64,000 nucleotides of DNA from Vibrio panuliri (GCF_009938205.1 NZ_AP019655.1:1506754-1570753); one strand, 5' to 3'. Positions 34,200 through 43,291 are shown, counted from the first letter of the stretch. The notes: generated by a model not told the origin, from the sequence alone. A program made the numbers and translations.

Positions 34200-35090
34200 A
34201 TGCTGAATCCTCTGTGGCTCAAAACATTTGTTACCTTGATTGAAACAGGTCATTTTACGCGTACAGCAGAAAAGCTATTTATGACTCAACCGGGCGTTAG
34301 CCAACACATAAAGAAGCTAGAGGCGGAATGCGGCTATCCACTCATTGAGCGTAATAACAAAAGCTTTGATATCACGACCCAAGGGCAAGCCGTTTATGAC
34401 TATGCACGGGAAATGCAACTACGTGAGACGCAGTTACTCACCAACTTAGAGCCTGACTCCCCTTACAAAGGCACGGTTAAAATTGCTTGTTCAGGTTCGT
34501 TAGCCTTGCTGCTCTACCCTGACCTGCTTGAACTACAATGCCAGCATCCTGCACTTATTTCACATGTTGAGGCTGCGCCAAAACGTAAAGTATTAGCAGA
34601 CGTTCTCTCTGGTGAAGCGGACATTGGCATCGTCACTAGCATCCCTACAGACAAACGTTTAGTCAGCCAACAACTGAGTGTTGAGCCCCTTTGCTTGATG
34701 CTGCCAGCCTCACACCCATCAGACAACCTCAGTATTGATCAACTGCAACAGTTGGGCATGATTAATCATCCTGATGCCGAAAACTGTTTGGCACTTTATT
34801 GCGAAAACTGCCATGAAGAGTGGCTGCAAGATCTACGCTTTGATCAAATCCCAATTACAGGATACGTCAATCAGCTCAGCCAGATCTTATTGCCAGTATC
34901 GAAAGGACTCGGGTTTACTGTGTTGCCGCAAGGGGCATTAGAGAACTTCCCAGAAAAAGAGAAGATTGTGGTTTATCAAGCCAAGCAAGAAGTTGCCGAA
35001 ACACTCTATTTGATTACCAAGCAACGGGCGCGCAGACCCCTACGTTTTACGACAATCATTAATCAGATAGAAAACATATTGTCACGCTAA
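34200..35090 (+). CDS. LysR-family transcriptional regulator
   Basis: A 296-aa LTTR with the winged helix-turn-helix at residues 1-60 (WLKTFVTLIETGHFTRTAEK, then MTQPGVSQHIKKLE) and an effector domain from about residue 88 (GTVKIACSGSLALLLYP). GGAAGTAACCTG precedes ATG 34200. It is a single gene with a terminator. The upstream side is a MITE-like element, so no divergent target gene is adjacent. Target and ligand unknown. Confidence 0.93.
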   Translation: MLNPLWLKTFVTLIETGHFTRTAEKLFMTQPGVSQHIKKLEAECGYPLIERNNKSFDITTQGQAVYDYAREMQLRETQLLTNLEPDSPYKGTVKIACSGSLALLLYPDLLELQCQHPALISHVEAAPKRKVLADVLSGEADIGIVTSIPTDKRLVSQQLSVEPLCLMLPASHPSDNLSIDQLQQLGMINHPDAENCLALYCENCHEEWLQDLRFDQIPITGYVNQLSQILLPVSKGLGFTVLPQGALENFPEKEKIVVYQAKQEVAETLYLITKQRARRPLRFTTIINQIENILSR

Positions 35091-35125
35091 TTTTTGCCGA
35101 TGGATTTTCAAACGCCCATAAACTG

Positions 35126-35150
35126 AAAAAGAGCCTAACGGCTCTCTTTT
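35126..35150 (+). terminator. Terminator of the LysR gene
   Basis: AGAGCC and GGCTCT pair around a TAAC loop, with A5 before and CTTTT after. The A tract lets it also serve the small gene on the other strand. Confidence 0.85.
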
Positions 35151-35164
35151 CACACTCACTCAAT

Positions 35165-35317
35165 TTATGCTTCTAGCACGTCTTGTCCTGTTACCTCACA
35201 GAGAAGCAAAGCGTCATTGGTATCAACATGAAGCCCCATCATAGGCAAACCATGGTGACATACCCAAGAGCCGAAAAACACGCCTATAGCGACTGCTAGA
35301 AATGCTAAAACTAACAT
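35165..35317 (-). CDS. 50-residue small membrane protein
   Basis: A short gene with ribosome-binding site GAGAGGTAACGCT before ATG. The product starts MLVLAFLAVAIGVFFGSWVC, one hydrophobic helix, followed by HHGLPMMGLHVDTNDALLLC and a short acidic tail. Two Cys and two adjacent His are notable. It ends at a bidirectional terminator shared with the LysR gene. No family recognised; the start signals and hydrophobic helix make it a believable gene. Confidence 0.6.
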   Translation of the reverse strand: MLVLAFLAVAIGVFFGSWVCHHGLPMMGLHVDTNDALLLCEVTGQDVLEA

Positions 35318-35836
35318 AGCGTTACCTCTCAAATATTGAACAGATACTTACAACTTACGCCTCGATGTTTGGTTAGTCAATCAAGTGAATAACAAAAGCG
35401 ATACAAGGTCACAAAATTTATGCCAGAAAAAACTTCACTCTAGGCTGTTTTTTTGTTCAGATTTTTAGCCTTAGAAACTCATCACATTTCGAGCCCTAAA
35501 CATGAAGCGCATCACACCTAAAGCCTCGCGCTATCTAGCCTGTGGCAATTGACTTAGTTGGCATTAAAACTGCTTAATAGATCATAGCGGCAACTAGCAC
35601 GTTAAACGCATGTTTTGTTTACATTTAATTTTAGTGGCACTTTTATTACATTTTGCTGTCAGAAAAATTATAGTGAGATGTCAGCCATATTAAGAGTTAA
35701 AGACAGCAGAATTTCGACACGAAAATGTGATCAAAATCCTAGCTATACAAACAGAACACAGCTACATTCAAAGAGTTCATGAGGAACTGTATTCACACAT
35801 GCTCATATGGAAGCAAGATTTTAGTGAGGGAATATC
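35318..35836. other. Intergenic region between two small genes
   Basis: AT-rich sequence with no supported reading frame. It must contain the promoters of both small genes. I see no clear operator. Confidence 0.4.
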
Positions 35837-35920
35837 ATGAAAAAAATGAGAAAAGCACAATTACATCGTATTCGCATCCAGTACTGGAAAGAAGTCAATA
35901 AACAGGTAGCGAAATCGTAA
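35837..35920 (+). CDS. 27-residue basic small protein
   Basis: GTGAGGGAATATC precedes an ATG opening 27 codons: MKKMRKAQLHRIRIQYWKEV and NKQVAKS. Nine Lys/Arg residues and one helix are predicted. An excellent terminator follows 24 bp after the stop, so this is a self-contained tiny transcription unit. It could be a small protein or a dual-function sRNA. No family recognised. Confidence 0.6.
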   Translation: MKKMRKAQLHRIRIQYWKEVNKQVAKS

Positions 35921-35944
35921 AATTGTAAGTTACAACAACGTATG

Positions 35945-35967
35945 AGCTGGCTATTTAGCCAGCTTTT
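35945..35967 (+). terminator. Terminator of the small basic gene
   Basis: AGCTGGCTA and TAGCCAGCT form a perfect 9-bp stem around TT, followed by TTTG and a T-rich stretch. Confidence 0.85.
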
Positions 35968-36070
35968 GTATTTCTGGGAGCGTATTTAACCGATTGAAAA
36001 ACAAAACCATCCTTGCTCTTAAGCCACGTCATTTCCATTGTGTAATTGGAAAAGTGGTCTTTACTACCTC

Positions 36071-36910
36071 TTAGGCGACTTTGTCGCTTGTCGGCACCAT
36101 ACCAGACAGCTCATGTAAAATCGCTAAAGTCGATTTAGCAAAGATATGCTTATCCTTCCAACCCACGAGTTGTACCATTTTCACTTTGCCTGAAACCAAG
36201 CATTGGCGAATGATTCGATTCACCATCTGCACATCTAGGTAGTGATCCGTACCAACAAGTGATGGTGGACAAAGCGAAGCAAGATCGATATTTAGGATCA
36301 CTTGATCACAATGAGACAAGTAACTCGCCAGTTGTTCCTTCATCAAAAAGCGATGACTAAACTGACACTCTGCTTGAGTCATCCAATCACATCCAAGATC
36401 TTCAGCATACTCTAGAGTCTTCTCATTTTGACGATGGCTATCAATTCCCATGCAAAATAAGCGTAGTTCGTTAAAGCGAGCCAAAGCAAAATGGTAGGCA
36501 GAGCCTAACTCAGGCTCTAGGGTCGGTTTGATTTCAAACTGGTTGCCAATATGAATAATACCTAGCTCTGTCCCTTTTTTATTGATCAATGGCAGTGCAT
36601 GAAGCACCCCTTCGGTGCAGTTGCTAAATACCACCGGCAAAGTGTGCGAGCCCAAGTAGCGGCTTAAGTTCAACTGATAGCGGCCTATCATTTGTTCTGA
36701 CAGCATATAATGACCGCCATTTAACCAACGATAGTTTTTCTGTTCCGCCAACCAATCGAACACATCTTGCAGACTTTGATCGGCCATTTCAAATTCAACG
36801 GCTTTCATCGGTTTGATTGATTGAGAAACACTCATCAACACCATCGAGAAAGAAGAAACACCAGTAACACTGTGAGTTTTGTTGCGTCGAAATAGGCCGA
36901 ACATATGCAT
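36071..36910 (-). CDS. Arginase-fold protein lacking metal ligands
   Basis: A 279-aa protein with the outline of the arginase/agmatinase/formiminoglutamase family, but key residues are altered. The segment IIHIGNQFEIKP aligns with the DAHxD strand, so the metal ligands read GNQFE. VILNIDLASLCPP aligns with the SxDxDxxDP strand and keeps only the first Asp. It is therefore probably not a ureohydrolase and may bind a ligand or have another activity. Its ATG shares one base with the stop of the IclR regulator gene (TAATG), so the two are coupled. A second Met two codons on is an alternative start. Confidence 0.75.
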   Translation of the reverse strand: MHMFGLFRRNKTHSVTGVSSFSMVLMSVSQSIKPMKAVEFEMADQSLQDVFDWLAEQKNYRWLNGGHYMLSEQMIGRYQLNLSRYLGSHTLPVVFSNCTEGVLHALPLINKKGTELGIIHIGNQFEIKPTLEPELGSAYHFALARFNELRLFCMGIDSHRQNEKTLEYAEDLGCDWMTQAECQFSHRFLMKEQLASYLSHCDQVILNIDLASLCPPSLVGTDHYLDVQMVNRIIRQCLVSGKVKMVQLVGWKDKHIFAKSTLAILHELSGMVPTSDKVA

Positions 36911-37644
36911 TACCTTTCTGGGGGCAAAGCCCTTGCTGCTTGAAGAACGTGAAGAATGATCCTTTGTTGATTTTGTTGAACTCGATGCGCAGGTGCCATT
37001 ACGGAAATTGCGCCGACTAACTTAGAGCCTTTCATCACAGGAGCACTAATCCCTGATACACCGGGATCAATCTCCGAAGTACTGAATGCATAACCTTGGG
37101 CACGAATCGCATCCAAATCATGCTGCCACTCGTTAATACGGTGAGCTTCCCCAAAGTAGCGTAAGATCTTTTCACGTCGCTGTGCTGGCATAAACGCCAA
37201 CATCACCTTCGATGAAGCACCACGCAGCAGTGGCTGACTCTGCCCTTGGACATAGCTACAACGTAGAGCTTGCATACTTTCTTTGCGACTAACACACAAA
37301 GCACGATAACCCACTGGCACCATATAGGCAGCCATTTCACCGGTCTGTTTTTGAAGGCGGTTGAGAACGGCATCAACCGCGTCCAAGTCGTGTTGGCTGG
37401 TTTCGTAACTGCGCATTAATAGCAATGCAGCCGGACCAATGATCAAGGTTTTGTCACTTGGACTTTCCTCAATCAAGTTCCACTCTTTGAGTAATTTAAG
37501 ATGACGGTAAAGACTGCTTATCGGCGTCCCTAACATATCACTCAGTGTCTTCGCTGTTACAGGCTCATCATTTACTGCGACCTGCATCAGCAGTTGCAGC
37601 AGTTTTTCGTTGACCTGTCCGGAATTTTGCTTCATCGAGTTCAC
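36910..37644 (-). CDS. IclR-family transcriptional regulator
   Basis: A 244-aa regulator. The N-terminal winged helix-turn-helix is at about 15-70 (LLMQVAVNDEPVTAKTLSDM, then SSLYRHLKLLKEW). The effector-binding GAF-like domain occupies the rest (LLRGASSKVMLAFMP, and SEIDPGVSGISAPVMKGSKLVGAISVMAP, the IclR signature). The start may be the GTG at 37644 or the ATG at 37635; neither has a strong Shine-Dalgarno. It is followed, with overlap, by the arginase-fold gene. A perfect 7-bp-arm palindrome 133 bp upstream may be its operator. Confidence 0.92.
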   Translation of the reverse strand: MNSMKQNSGQVNEKLLQLLMQVAVNDEPVTAKTLSDMLGTPISSLYRHLKLLKEWNLIEESPSDKTLIIGPAALLLMRSYETSQHDLDAVDAVLNRLQKQTGEMAAYMVPVGYRALCVSRKESMQALRCSYVQGQSQPLLRGASSKVMLAFMPAQRREKILRYFGEAHRINEWQHDLDAIRAQGYAFSTSEIDPGVSGISAPVMKGSKLVGAISVMAPAHRVQQNQQRIILHVLQAARALPPER

Positions 37645-38361
37645 ACTTATGTTTTAACGTTTTGGGTTGGATTGACCAAATTGTATTCCTAGAATATGAG
37701 AATTTATAAACACAGAGAACCTCACATTCTCACAGTGTGATAATGAAGCCCTTTTTATTACCTGGCAATAAACGTTTAGGTAAACGGTTACCTATCCCAC
37801 ACTTTATTTTTAGTTCAGTGGTGTGAACTGCTTAGGTTCGATGAGGTATAGAGGAAAGCGGAGTGCGCCCGACACACCGATGATGTGCGACGACTAATTC
37901 TCAACCATTCTTGTTTAGCGAGAAACCCAGCCATTCTTACTTAGTGATAATGTTACCAATACTCAGATGCAACACTTTATCCCCCAGCTAAGGCAGTACT
38001 CTTACTTTGAGTATTGCCCGATCCCACTCAAAATAAGTTGGAAACCAAACACTGATACAACGTGATCGAGTATCAATAACGGATGCTTCTCTTTCTCTAT
38101 AGATTGAGTCAGTAAAAGTGCTTCCTTACTCAATTGATGAGTCGATGGCTACAGTGGAGTAAGTCGCAGATTCTACTACCAAATCAGGTAGTGCATTTAA
38201 AAACAGATATTGTTGGATAGGCGCACTTAACAAAAAGCGAATCAAGATGAGGGCGAATATATCAACGCAATAGCGTTGAAAAACGGCAAGAGATTGATTT
38301 TTTAGAATTAGAGTTTGCCAATTAGAGTTGCCTGGCAAAGTCATGATGCGAGGAAAGCAAA
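37645..38361. other. Long intergenic region with palindromes
   Basis: 717 bp without a supported gene. It contains the palindrome at 37777-37794, TCACAGTGTGA near 37730, and a stem TTTGAGT/ACTCAAA near 38018-38037. The minus-strand frame at 38126-38344 has no start signals or family resemblance. The region may hold the decayed remains of a gene, but I cannot identify one. Confidence 0.4.
37777..37794. promoter_or_regulatory. Palindromic operator candidate upstream of the IclR gene
   Basis: TAGGTAAACGGTTACCTA has perfect 7-bp arms (TAGGTAA/TTACCTA) around ACGG. It is 133 bp upstream of the IclR start and is a plausible autoregulatory site. Confidence 0.4.
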
Positions 38362-38739
38362 GTGGATAACGTTGGAATAGTAATAAGTCTATGGGATAAG
38401 TTCAGTGCTGGAGACTATGAAGGCTCTAAATTCTTATTCAGCAAACAGTTAGAAGTGATATGGCCAACAAGTCGAGAATATTATGAAAGTGTGGATCAGT
38501 TCATTGCTGTAAACGAGGCCTTTGGTAAAAACTGGATGTTTGAAGTAAAGCATGTAGAAAGCACTGATTCGGATAAAGTCATTAGCATTGTTTACGTTAC
38601 AAGCCCTTCTTGCCCGAACAGTTTCTATGCGACAAGCATTTTCACATTTACATCGAGTCAAATTAGCCGAATGGAAACCTACTGGGCATTTGAAGATGTT
38701 CAGCCCGAATGGCGGAAGGAACTGAGTAAAGTATATTAA
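38362..38739 (+). CDS. NTF2/SnoaL-like small protein
   Basis: A 125-aa protein of the NTF2-like (SnoaL) cone fold. It opens with VISLWDKFSAGDYEGSKFLF and continues with YESVDQFIAVNEAFGKNW and the closing strands SQISRMETYWAFEDVQPEWR. It starts at GTG with GAGGAAAGC upstream. Such proteins are small enzymes or ligand binders; no catalytic residue can be assigned. Single gene. Confidence 0.75.
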   Translation: MDNVGIVISLWDKFSAGDYEGSKFLFSKQLEVIWPTSREYYESVDQFIAVNEAFGKNWMFEVKHVESTDSDKVISIVYVTSPSCPNSFYATSIFTFTSSQISRMETYWAFEDVQPEWRKELSKVY

Positions 38740-38825
38740 CCGCTAAGCTTATCGCAGCGATGGTGAGGTGTTACTTCGCTCCTTTGATGGTTGGGTATGA
38801 AGCCATCAGAGTCTATGTCTAAAGC

Positions 38826-40502
38826 TTACAAATCGTCTTCTAACATCTCCTCATCTATCATTGAGGAACATTGAATTTCATACTGATTGTAGGAGAAGGT
38901 CGCGGCGCCATGCACTCGCTTCGTCGTAACCTTATCATCACCAAACTGAACGATAACTCGCGTATAAACCTTTTTAGTCGCTTGAATGGTATTTTCGACC
39001 AGCAGTCTCTCAAACTCTTCAGAATGTAAATCTCTGGCGGTTTTGATACGCTCTAAGTTCGCACTGGCTGCGACCTTACTCGACTCAATTTGCGCCTCTT
39101 CTTCTTCGCTGCGTTCAGCTTTAGGCCGTTTCTTAAACTCAAGTTCCTTACGTACGACATCCATGGTCGCTTCTTGGGCAAGTTGATAATGCTCGCGAAA
39201 CTTATTTTGCCGCTCTTTGTGCATTTTATAGCGCGCAAAACCATGAACATAGGTGGCGGTGTCACCTTCAACACCTAAGTTGACGCACACCACTTTGCCA
39301 CCAACCTTTGTTTCACCGCCACTTAGCGTGCCTTGACTACCATTTTTATTCGTCACAAAGAGGTTGTTGCCACAGCGGATCTCGTTGTTCATACAGTGAA
39401 TCGCCAGTTCAATATCGTGGCCAGCCTGAAGCTCTGCAAACTGAGCGTAGTTGGCTTTGATAGACCCACCAGCCTTGATGATGCATGACTTTTTCTGATT
39501 ATCTGAAACGTTGTGCCCTATTATGCCCTTTGCAATGGTGACATCACCTTGGGCTTGAATATTTGCCGACTCAACAAAACCACCAATGGTAATGTTTCCC
39601 GTGGCACGCACCTTCATATCGGACTCAACGTTGCCCTTTACCAACAAGTTACCTTTGAACTTAACGTGCCCAGTAGCCACTCCGATGGTATCGAGCACCA
39701 GCACATCGTCGACATCCACACTGCATTCTTGCAGGATCGGCATGCCGGTTACCGTCGCAACCAACAGATCAGGATCACTGTCAGAAATATGCGATCCTTT
39801 CCCCTCTTTAAGTGGCAGATCTTTACCATCAACCGCAGGGATCGTTTTGCCTTGAACCGTAAGACCCGGTTTGCCTAAAGAAGGGGGAACTCGCCGCATT
39901 AAGGGTTGACCTTTAGTCACACTCACCGTCTCACCTAGGTTAAGCATATCCACCTTGCCTGTTTCATCTTCAACAGGCGCAAGTACTTGCTTGGTCACAT
40001 CTTTCACTAGTGGGACAAACTGTGTGTCCTTGCCATCAACAGGCTTTGTTCCTGTTGCAACTGGCTGAGAATACTGTTTACCCGGTTTTAGTTGGCGACT
40101 GACAACAAGTACCTTTTTCAATGCGAGTTTATTGATACCCTTGGTTACTGATCCACTGGCAAGCGCTTGGACAACCTGAGGGCCACTCAAAGGTTTGCCT
40201 CCATAAGCACCTGTCACAACCATGCTCGCGAGCATATCGTCTTCCGAGACCAGCAGATCGACGGTCGCATCTAGCTTTTGAGCAATAACAATTCCATGGA
40301 AAGATTCTGATTTGCCTTCTTTGGCGAGAGTAAGAAAACGAAGGACTTCTTCTTCGTAAATAAAAAATGCGTCAGCATTAAGCGGAACCATTGCCTCTTC
40401 AAGACCAGAAAAGTCCATATCACGCGGTAGCGTAAGATCATTCGGTAGCTTTGCGATGACTTGTTTTTTATCATCAGACAGAACAAGCAGCTCTTTCCAC
40501 AT
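38826..40502 (-). CDS. FapA family (DUF342) protein
   Basis: A 558-aa cytoplasmic protein of the FapA/DUF342 family. The centre (about 260-420) is a right-handed parallel beta-helix of short repeats (GHVKFKGNLLVKGNVESDMK, then VRATGNITIGGFVESANIQA). A coiled coil follows (about 430-500: KERQNKFREHYQLAQEATMD) and a beta-rich end. Before the helix lies the family's LNLGETVSVTKGQPLMRR segment. FapA relatives help regulate polar or envelope assembly in Vibrio and other bacteria; the exact role of this copy is unknown. It is monocistronic. Confidence 0.88.
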   Translation of the reverse strand: MWKELLVLSDDKKQVIAKLPNDLTLPRDMDFSGLEEAMVPLNADAFFIYEEEVLRFLTLAKEGKSESFHGIVIAQKLDATVDLLVSEDDMLASMVVTGAYGGKPLSGPQVVQALASGSVTKGINKLALKKVLVVSRQLKPGKQYSQPVATGTKPVDGKDTQFVPLVKDVTKQVLAPVEDETGKVDMLNLGETVSVTKGQPLMRRVPPSLGKPGLTVQGKTIPAVDGKDLPLKEGKGSHISDSDPDLLVATVTGMPILQECSVDVDDVLVLDTIGVATGHVKFKGNLLVKGNVESDMKVRATGNITIGGFVESANIQAQGDVTIAKGIIGHNVSDNQKKSCIIKAGGSIKANYAQFAELQAGHDIELAIHCMNNEIRCGNNLFVTNKNGSQGTLSGGETKVGGKVVCVNLGVEGDTATYVHGFARYKMHKERQNKFREHYQLAQEATMDVVRKELEFKKRPKAERSEEEEAQIESSKVAASANLERIKTARDLHSEEFERLLVENTIQATKKVYTRVIVQFGDDKVTTKRVHGAATFSYNQYEIQCSSMIDEEMLEDDL

Positions 40503-40727
40503 GCTTCACTCAACTTAACAGTAACCTTGTAAACAGTGTATATAAGTTGACGTAATATAAGTATGAAATTGCTAACATTTTCCAGCATAGGTCGACATTT
40601 TTAACCGACCTTACGTAACAAAATGTGTCTCACATATGAGAAATTTATACATTTCACCCCGATAATATGGAATAAACATCACTCTAATTATCTGATTTTT
40701 TTAGCAATAAATTAAGATGCTCGAAGC

Positions 40728-41774
40728 TTACGTCACTGACAAAACGATCTTGCCAACATGATGCTTCTGCTCGAACATAATTTGGGCTTGGTTGATCGCT
40801 TTTAAATCGAAAATTTGTGCCACTATCGGCTGAATCTTCCCAGATTCAATCACCTTAACTAAGTTGCCAAATACTTGTGGTTCTAACACCGTACAACCAA
40901 AAAAGCTTAAATCTTTTAGATAGAGGGTTCGCACATCTAACTCTACCATCGCCCCACCAATCGCGCCTGATACAGCATAGCGCCCTTTCGGCTTAAGCAC
41001 TTTAAGCAGCTCTGGCCACTGTTTTCCAGCGACAAGATCAATCACCACTTCGACACTGTTTTGCCCCAGAACACTGACAAGATCATCATTCCTTGTGACC
41101 GTTTGATCAGCCCCAAGATCGAGTAACTGCTGCGTTTTTTCTGCACTGGTTATTGCGATAACACGTGCTCCTCGAGCCTTCGCCAGTTGCACCGCGGCAG
41201 ATCCTACGCCCCCAGAAGCACCAGTAATCAGTACCGTATCTTGATCGGTCACATTCGCCCGAGTCAGCATGTTTTCCGCGGTGGAATAGGAACATGGGAA
41301 TGTAGCAAGCTCAACTGAAGTAAGAGCACTTTCGACCGGATACGCATGTTTCGCCGATACCGTCGTATATTGGGCAAATCCGCCATTGCACTCCGAACCA
41401 AAATACCAAGGCGAGTCAAGTTGCTGACCATTCACCTCTTGCAGACTTGGCTCAATCAAAACGCGTTCACCAACTCGTGCAACATCGACACACTTGCCCA
41501 CTGCCACAATGACACCGCATACGTCTGCACCTTGAATCAGTGGCAAAGGCAATGCATTACCAGACCAACTAGCATCCGCACTATCATTATCACCTTTTGA
41601 GTACCATGCAGTGCGAGTATTAATATCGGTATTGTTCACCCCCGCAGCCAATACTTGCACGAGGACTTCAAACTCTCGTGGTTTTGGCACCGCGATATCC
41701 TCGCGATAGCGCAACATCTCAGGACCGCCGTGGCCGATAAGCTCAACGCCTCTCATTGTGTTGGGAATGGTCAT
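40728..41774 (-). CDS. Zinc-less MDR alcohol dehydrogenase / quinone oxidoreductase-like
   Basis: A 348-aa medium-chain dehydrogenase/reductase. It has the GroES-like N-terminal domain (VLVQVLAAGVNNTDINTRTA; LIQGADVCGVIVAVG) and a Rossmann NADPH domain (VLITGASGGVGSAAVQLAKA, residues about 195-215). ATG 41774 has AAGGAGATGCACC upstream and overlaps the TetR stop as ATGA. It is therefore co-expressed with the regulator, from a promoter bearing two operator copies. Probably acts on electrophiles or quinones that the TetR protein senses; substrate unknown. Confidence 0.9.
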   Translation of the reverse strand: MTIPNTMRGVELIGHGGPEMLRYREDIAVPKPREFEVLVQVLAAGVNNTDINTRTAWYSKGDNDSADASWSGNALPLPLIQGADVCGVIVAVGKCVDVARVGERVLIEPSLQEVNGQQLDSPWYFGSECNGGFAQYTTVSAKHAYPVESALTSVELATFPCSYSTAENMLTRANVTDQDTVLITGASGGVGSAAVQLAKARGARVIAITSAEKTQQLLDLGADQTVTRNDDLVSVLGQNSVEVVIDLVAGKQWPELLKVLKPKGRYAVSGAIGGAMVELDVRTLYLKDLSFFGCTVLEPQVFGNLVKVIESGKIQPIVAQIFDLKAINQAQIMFEQKHHVGKIVLSVT

Positions 41775-42295
41775 TGTGGTGCATCTCCTTCTAATAACGT
41801 GGTAGCTAATTGTTTTGCTGTCACCACAGATTGCTCGCCCAAAACCGTCCATGAGTTTGATATCCCCTCATGAATTAATAGCAAGCTAGTGGCAAATTGT
41901 GGTTGTTGGCTTTTTTCGCCGAGCAATGCCATAACATTGAGTTTGTGTCGGGAGACGGCTTCCCTAATCTCTTGATTCTCGGGAAAAGCGGCGACAGCGT
42001 TACTCGACATACAACCATTCGGGGCAAAATCTCGCATCCAAATACCCAGCTTATCGAACACCGCGAGAATGCTGGATGTCCCTACCTCTTGGTTGTCTTC
42101 AAGTAGAAACTCAATATAGCGCTGATGGCGATGTTCCAATGCTGCCGCGATCATTTGCTCTTTCGACGCATAATATTTGTACAAGGTTCTCAAACTGACA
42201 TGACAAGCATCCTTTAACTGAGCAACACTTGGCTCAGCAAAGCCATACCGACTAAACGCTTTTTCGAGATCCGCTGCTATCTGTTGTTTAAGCAT
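41771..42295 (-). CDS. TetR-family repressor
   Basis: A 174-aa repressor. The helix-turn-helix is at about 8-52 (FSRYGFAEPSVAQLKDACHV, then SLRTLYKYYASKEQMIAAAL). The C-terminal ligand domain follows, with a MSSNAVAAFPENQEIREAV stretch like other TetR regulators of stress dehydrogenases. It leads a two-gene operon with the dehydrogenase. Two near-identical palindromes directly upstream should be its operators, giving autorepression. Confidence 0.93.
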   Translation of the reverse strand: MLKQQIAADLEKAFSRYGFAEPSVAQLKDACHVSLRTLYKYYASKEQMIAAALEHRHQRYIEFLLEDNQEVGTSSILAVFDKLGIWMRDFAPNGCMSSNAVAAFPENQEIREAVSRHKLNVMALLGEKSQQPQFATSLLLIHEGISNSWTVLGEQSVVTAKQLATTLLEGDAPQ

Positions 42296-42309
42296 GGTTA
42301 TAAAACCTA

Positions 42310-42354
42310 GGTAGAACGTTTATTTTACCTTTAAGGTAGAGCGTTTGTTCTACC
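42310..42354. promoter_or_regulatory. Two tandem TetR operator palindromes
   Basis: GGTAGAACGTTTATTTTACC (42310-42329) and GGTAGAGCGTTTGTTCTACC (42335-42354) share the form GGTAGARCGTTTRTTYTACC and are spaced 25 bp start to start. They lie 15-60 bp before the TetR start codon. Confidence 0.8.
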
Positions 42355-42394
42355 CTGTCAATGAGAAGTACAAGAAACCGCCAAACAAGCGAGG

Positions 42395-43168
42395 CTACCT
42401 AATGATGGAGTCGGATATAAATCGCTTATTTTCAATCAGATATTCGATGTCACTTAAATACGCTAAATGATGTCCATCTTGGAGGTTTTCAATAAGCTGC
42501 CTGTTGTCCTGCTCCGCTTGTTGATGCATAAAAGTAACCAGTGCCTGTAATCGTTGAACCATATTGTCAACCAACTGGCCACGGTCTAGCGACGAAACAC
42601 CGTAGATATCACAAAACAGACGCGCTCGATAAGTTTGTTGTTCGAGGGAACCAAGGCGATCATTCACATCGGTTTTAAATGGTGCAAAGCAGTATATGGC
42701 ATAGGCAATATCCCAAATCCTTGGGCCGGGATGGACAGTATCGAAATCGAAAATACCGCGCACGCTATCGCCATTTAAGGCAAGGTTATAGGGAGCATAA
42801 TCCCCATGACATATCACCTGTTGTGGCTCTCTTGATGGCAACATCCACACCAATTTATCACTCACATGTTGTTGTAAAAAATCACTGGAGGCATCATGGA
42901 ACTCACGCAGCAACTGAGCGGCAGAGATCAATGCTTGCTCAGTGGCGATTGCGCCTTGCAGGGGGTAGTCATAACAGTCGCCAGCGACAAAACTCAATAC
43001 CTCGCATTTCTCTTCAATCGCCACCAAAGCTGGGCATTGATGAAACCCCTTTTGATGAAGATGAGATAAGAGCAAGTGCACTGAAGCAGACCATTTATTT
43101 AATGGTCTTACGACACACCCATTGCGCTTGGAAATCACGCCACCACGACCTAAAATTTCGTCAGACAC
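42395..43168 (-). CDS. Aminoglycoside phosphotransferase-family kinase
   Basis: A 257-aa APH/choline-kinase-fold protein. The catalytic loop is ICHGDYAPYNLAL (HGD-x-x-x-x-N) and the metal motif IFDFDTVHPGPRIWD. The N-terminal lobe includes RPLNKWSASVHLLLSHLH. The GTG at 43168 has AAGGGGATAAA directly upstream and is preferred over the longer ATG frame. Relatives phosphorylate small hydroxyl compounds, and only some confer antibiotic resistance, so no resistance is implied. It is divergent from the dehydrogenase gene at 43351 with a parS2 site between. Confidence 0.85.
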   Translation of the reverse strand: MSDEILGRGGVISKRNGCVVRPLNKWSASVHLLLSHLHQKGFHQCPALVAIEEKCEVLSFVAGDCYDYPLQGAIATEQALISAAQLLREFHDASSDFLQQHVSDKLVWMLPSREPQQVICHGDYAPYNLALNGDSVRGIFDFDTVHPGPRIWDIAYAIYCFAPFKTDVNDRLGSLEQQTYRARLFCDIYGVSSLDRGQLVDNMVQRLQALVTFMHQQAEQDNRQLIENLQDGHHLAYLSDIEYLIENKRFISDSIIR

Positions 43169-43278
43169 TTTATCCCCTTTCAACCTTAACTGCTCAGATG
43201 ATGAAACATGATACCTTGGTGGCAGAGAGGAAGATTGAGCTCGATGTGAACCCATTGAGCTGACTCGTAAATATTCAA

Positions 43279-43291
43279 TTTACATTGTAAA
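43279..43291. promoter_or_regulatory. parS2 centromere site 1
   Basis: TTTACATTGTAAA matches the chromosome 2 ParB-binding consensus TTTACANTGTAAA exactly. It lies in the gap between two divergent genes, about 19 kb from parB2. Confidence 0.88.

Noticed and set aside
38126..38344. 72-codon minus-strand frame in the IclR upstream gap
   Set aside because: No Shine-Dalgarno, no family; it may be part of a decayed gene, but this cannot be shown.
42395..43168. Aminoglycoside resistance gene
   Set aside because: The APH fold is shared by many kinases of unrelated small molecules. Nothing in the sequence or context indicates antibiotic resistance.
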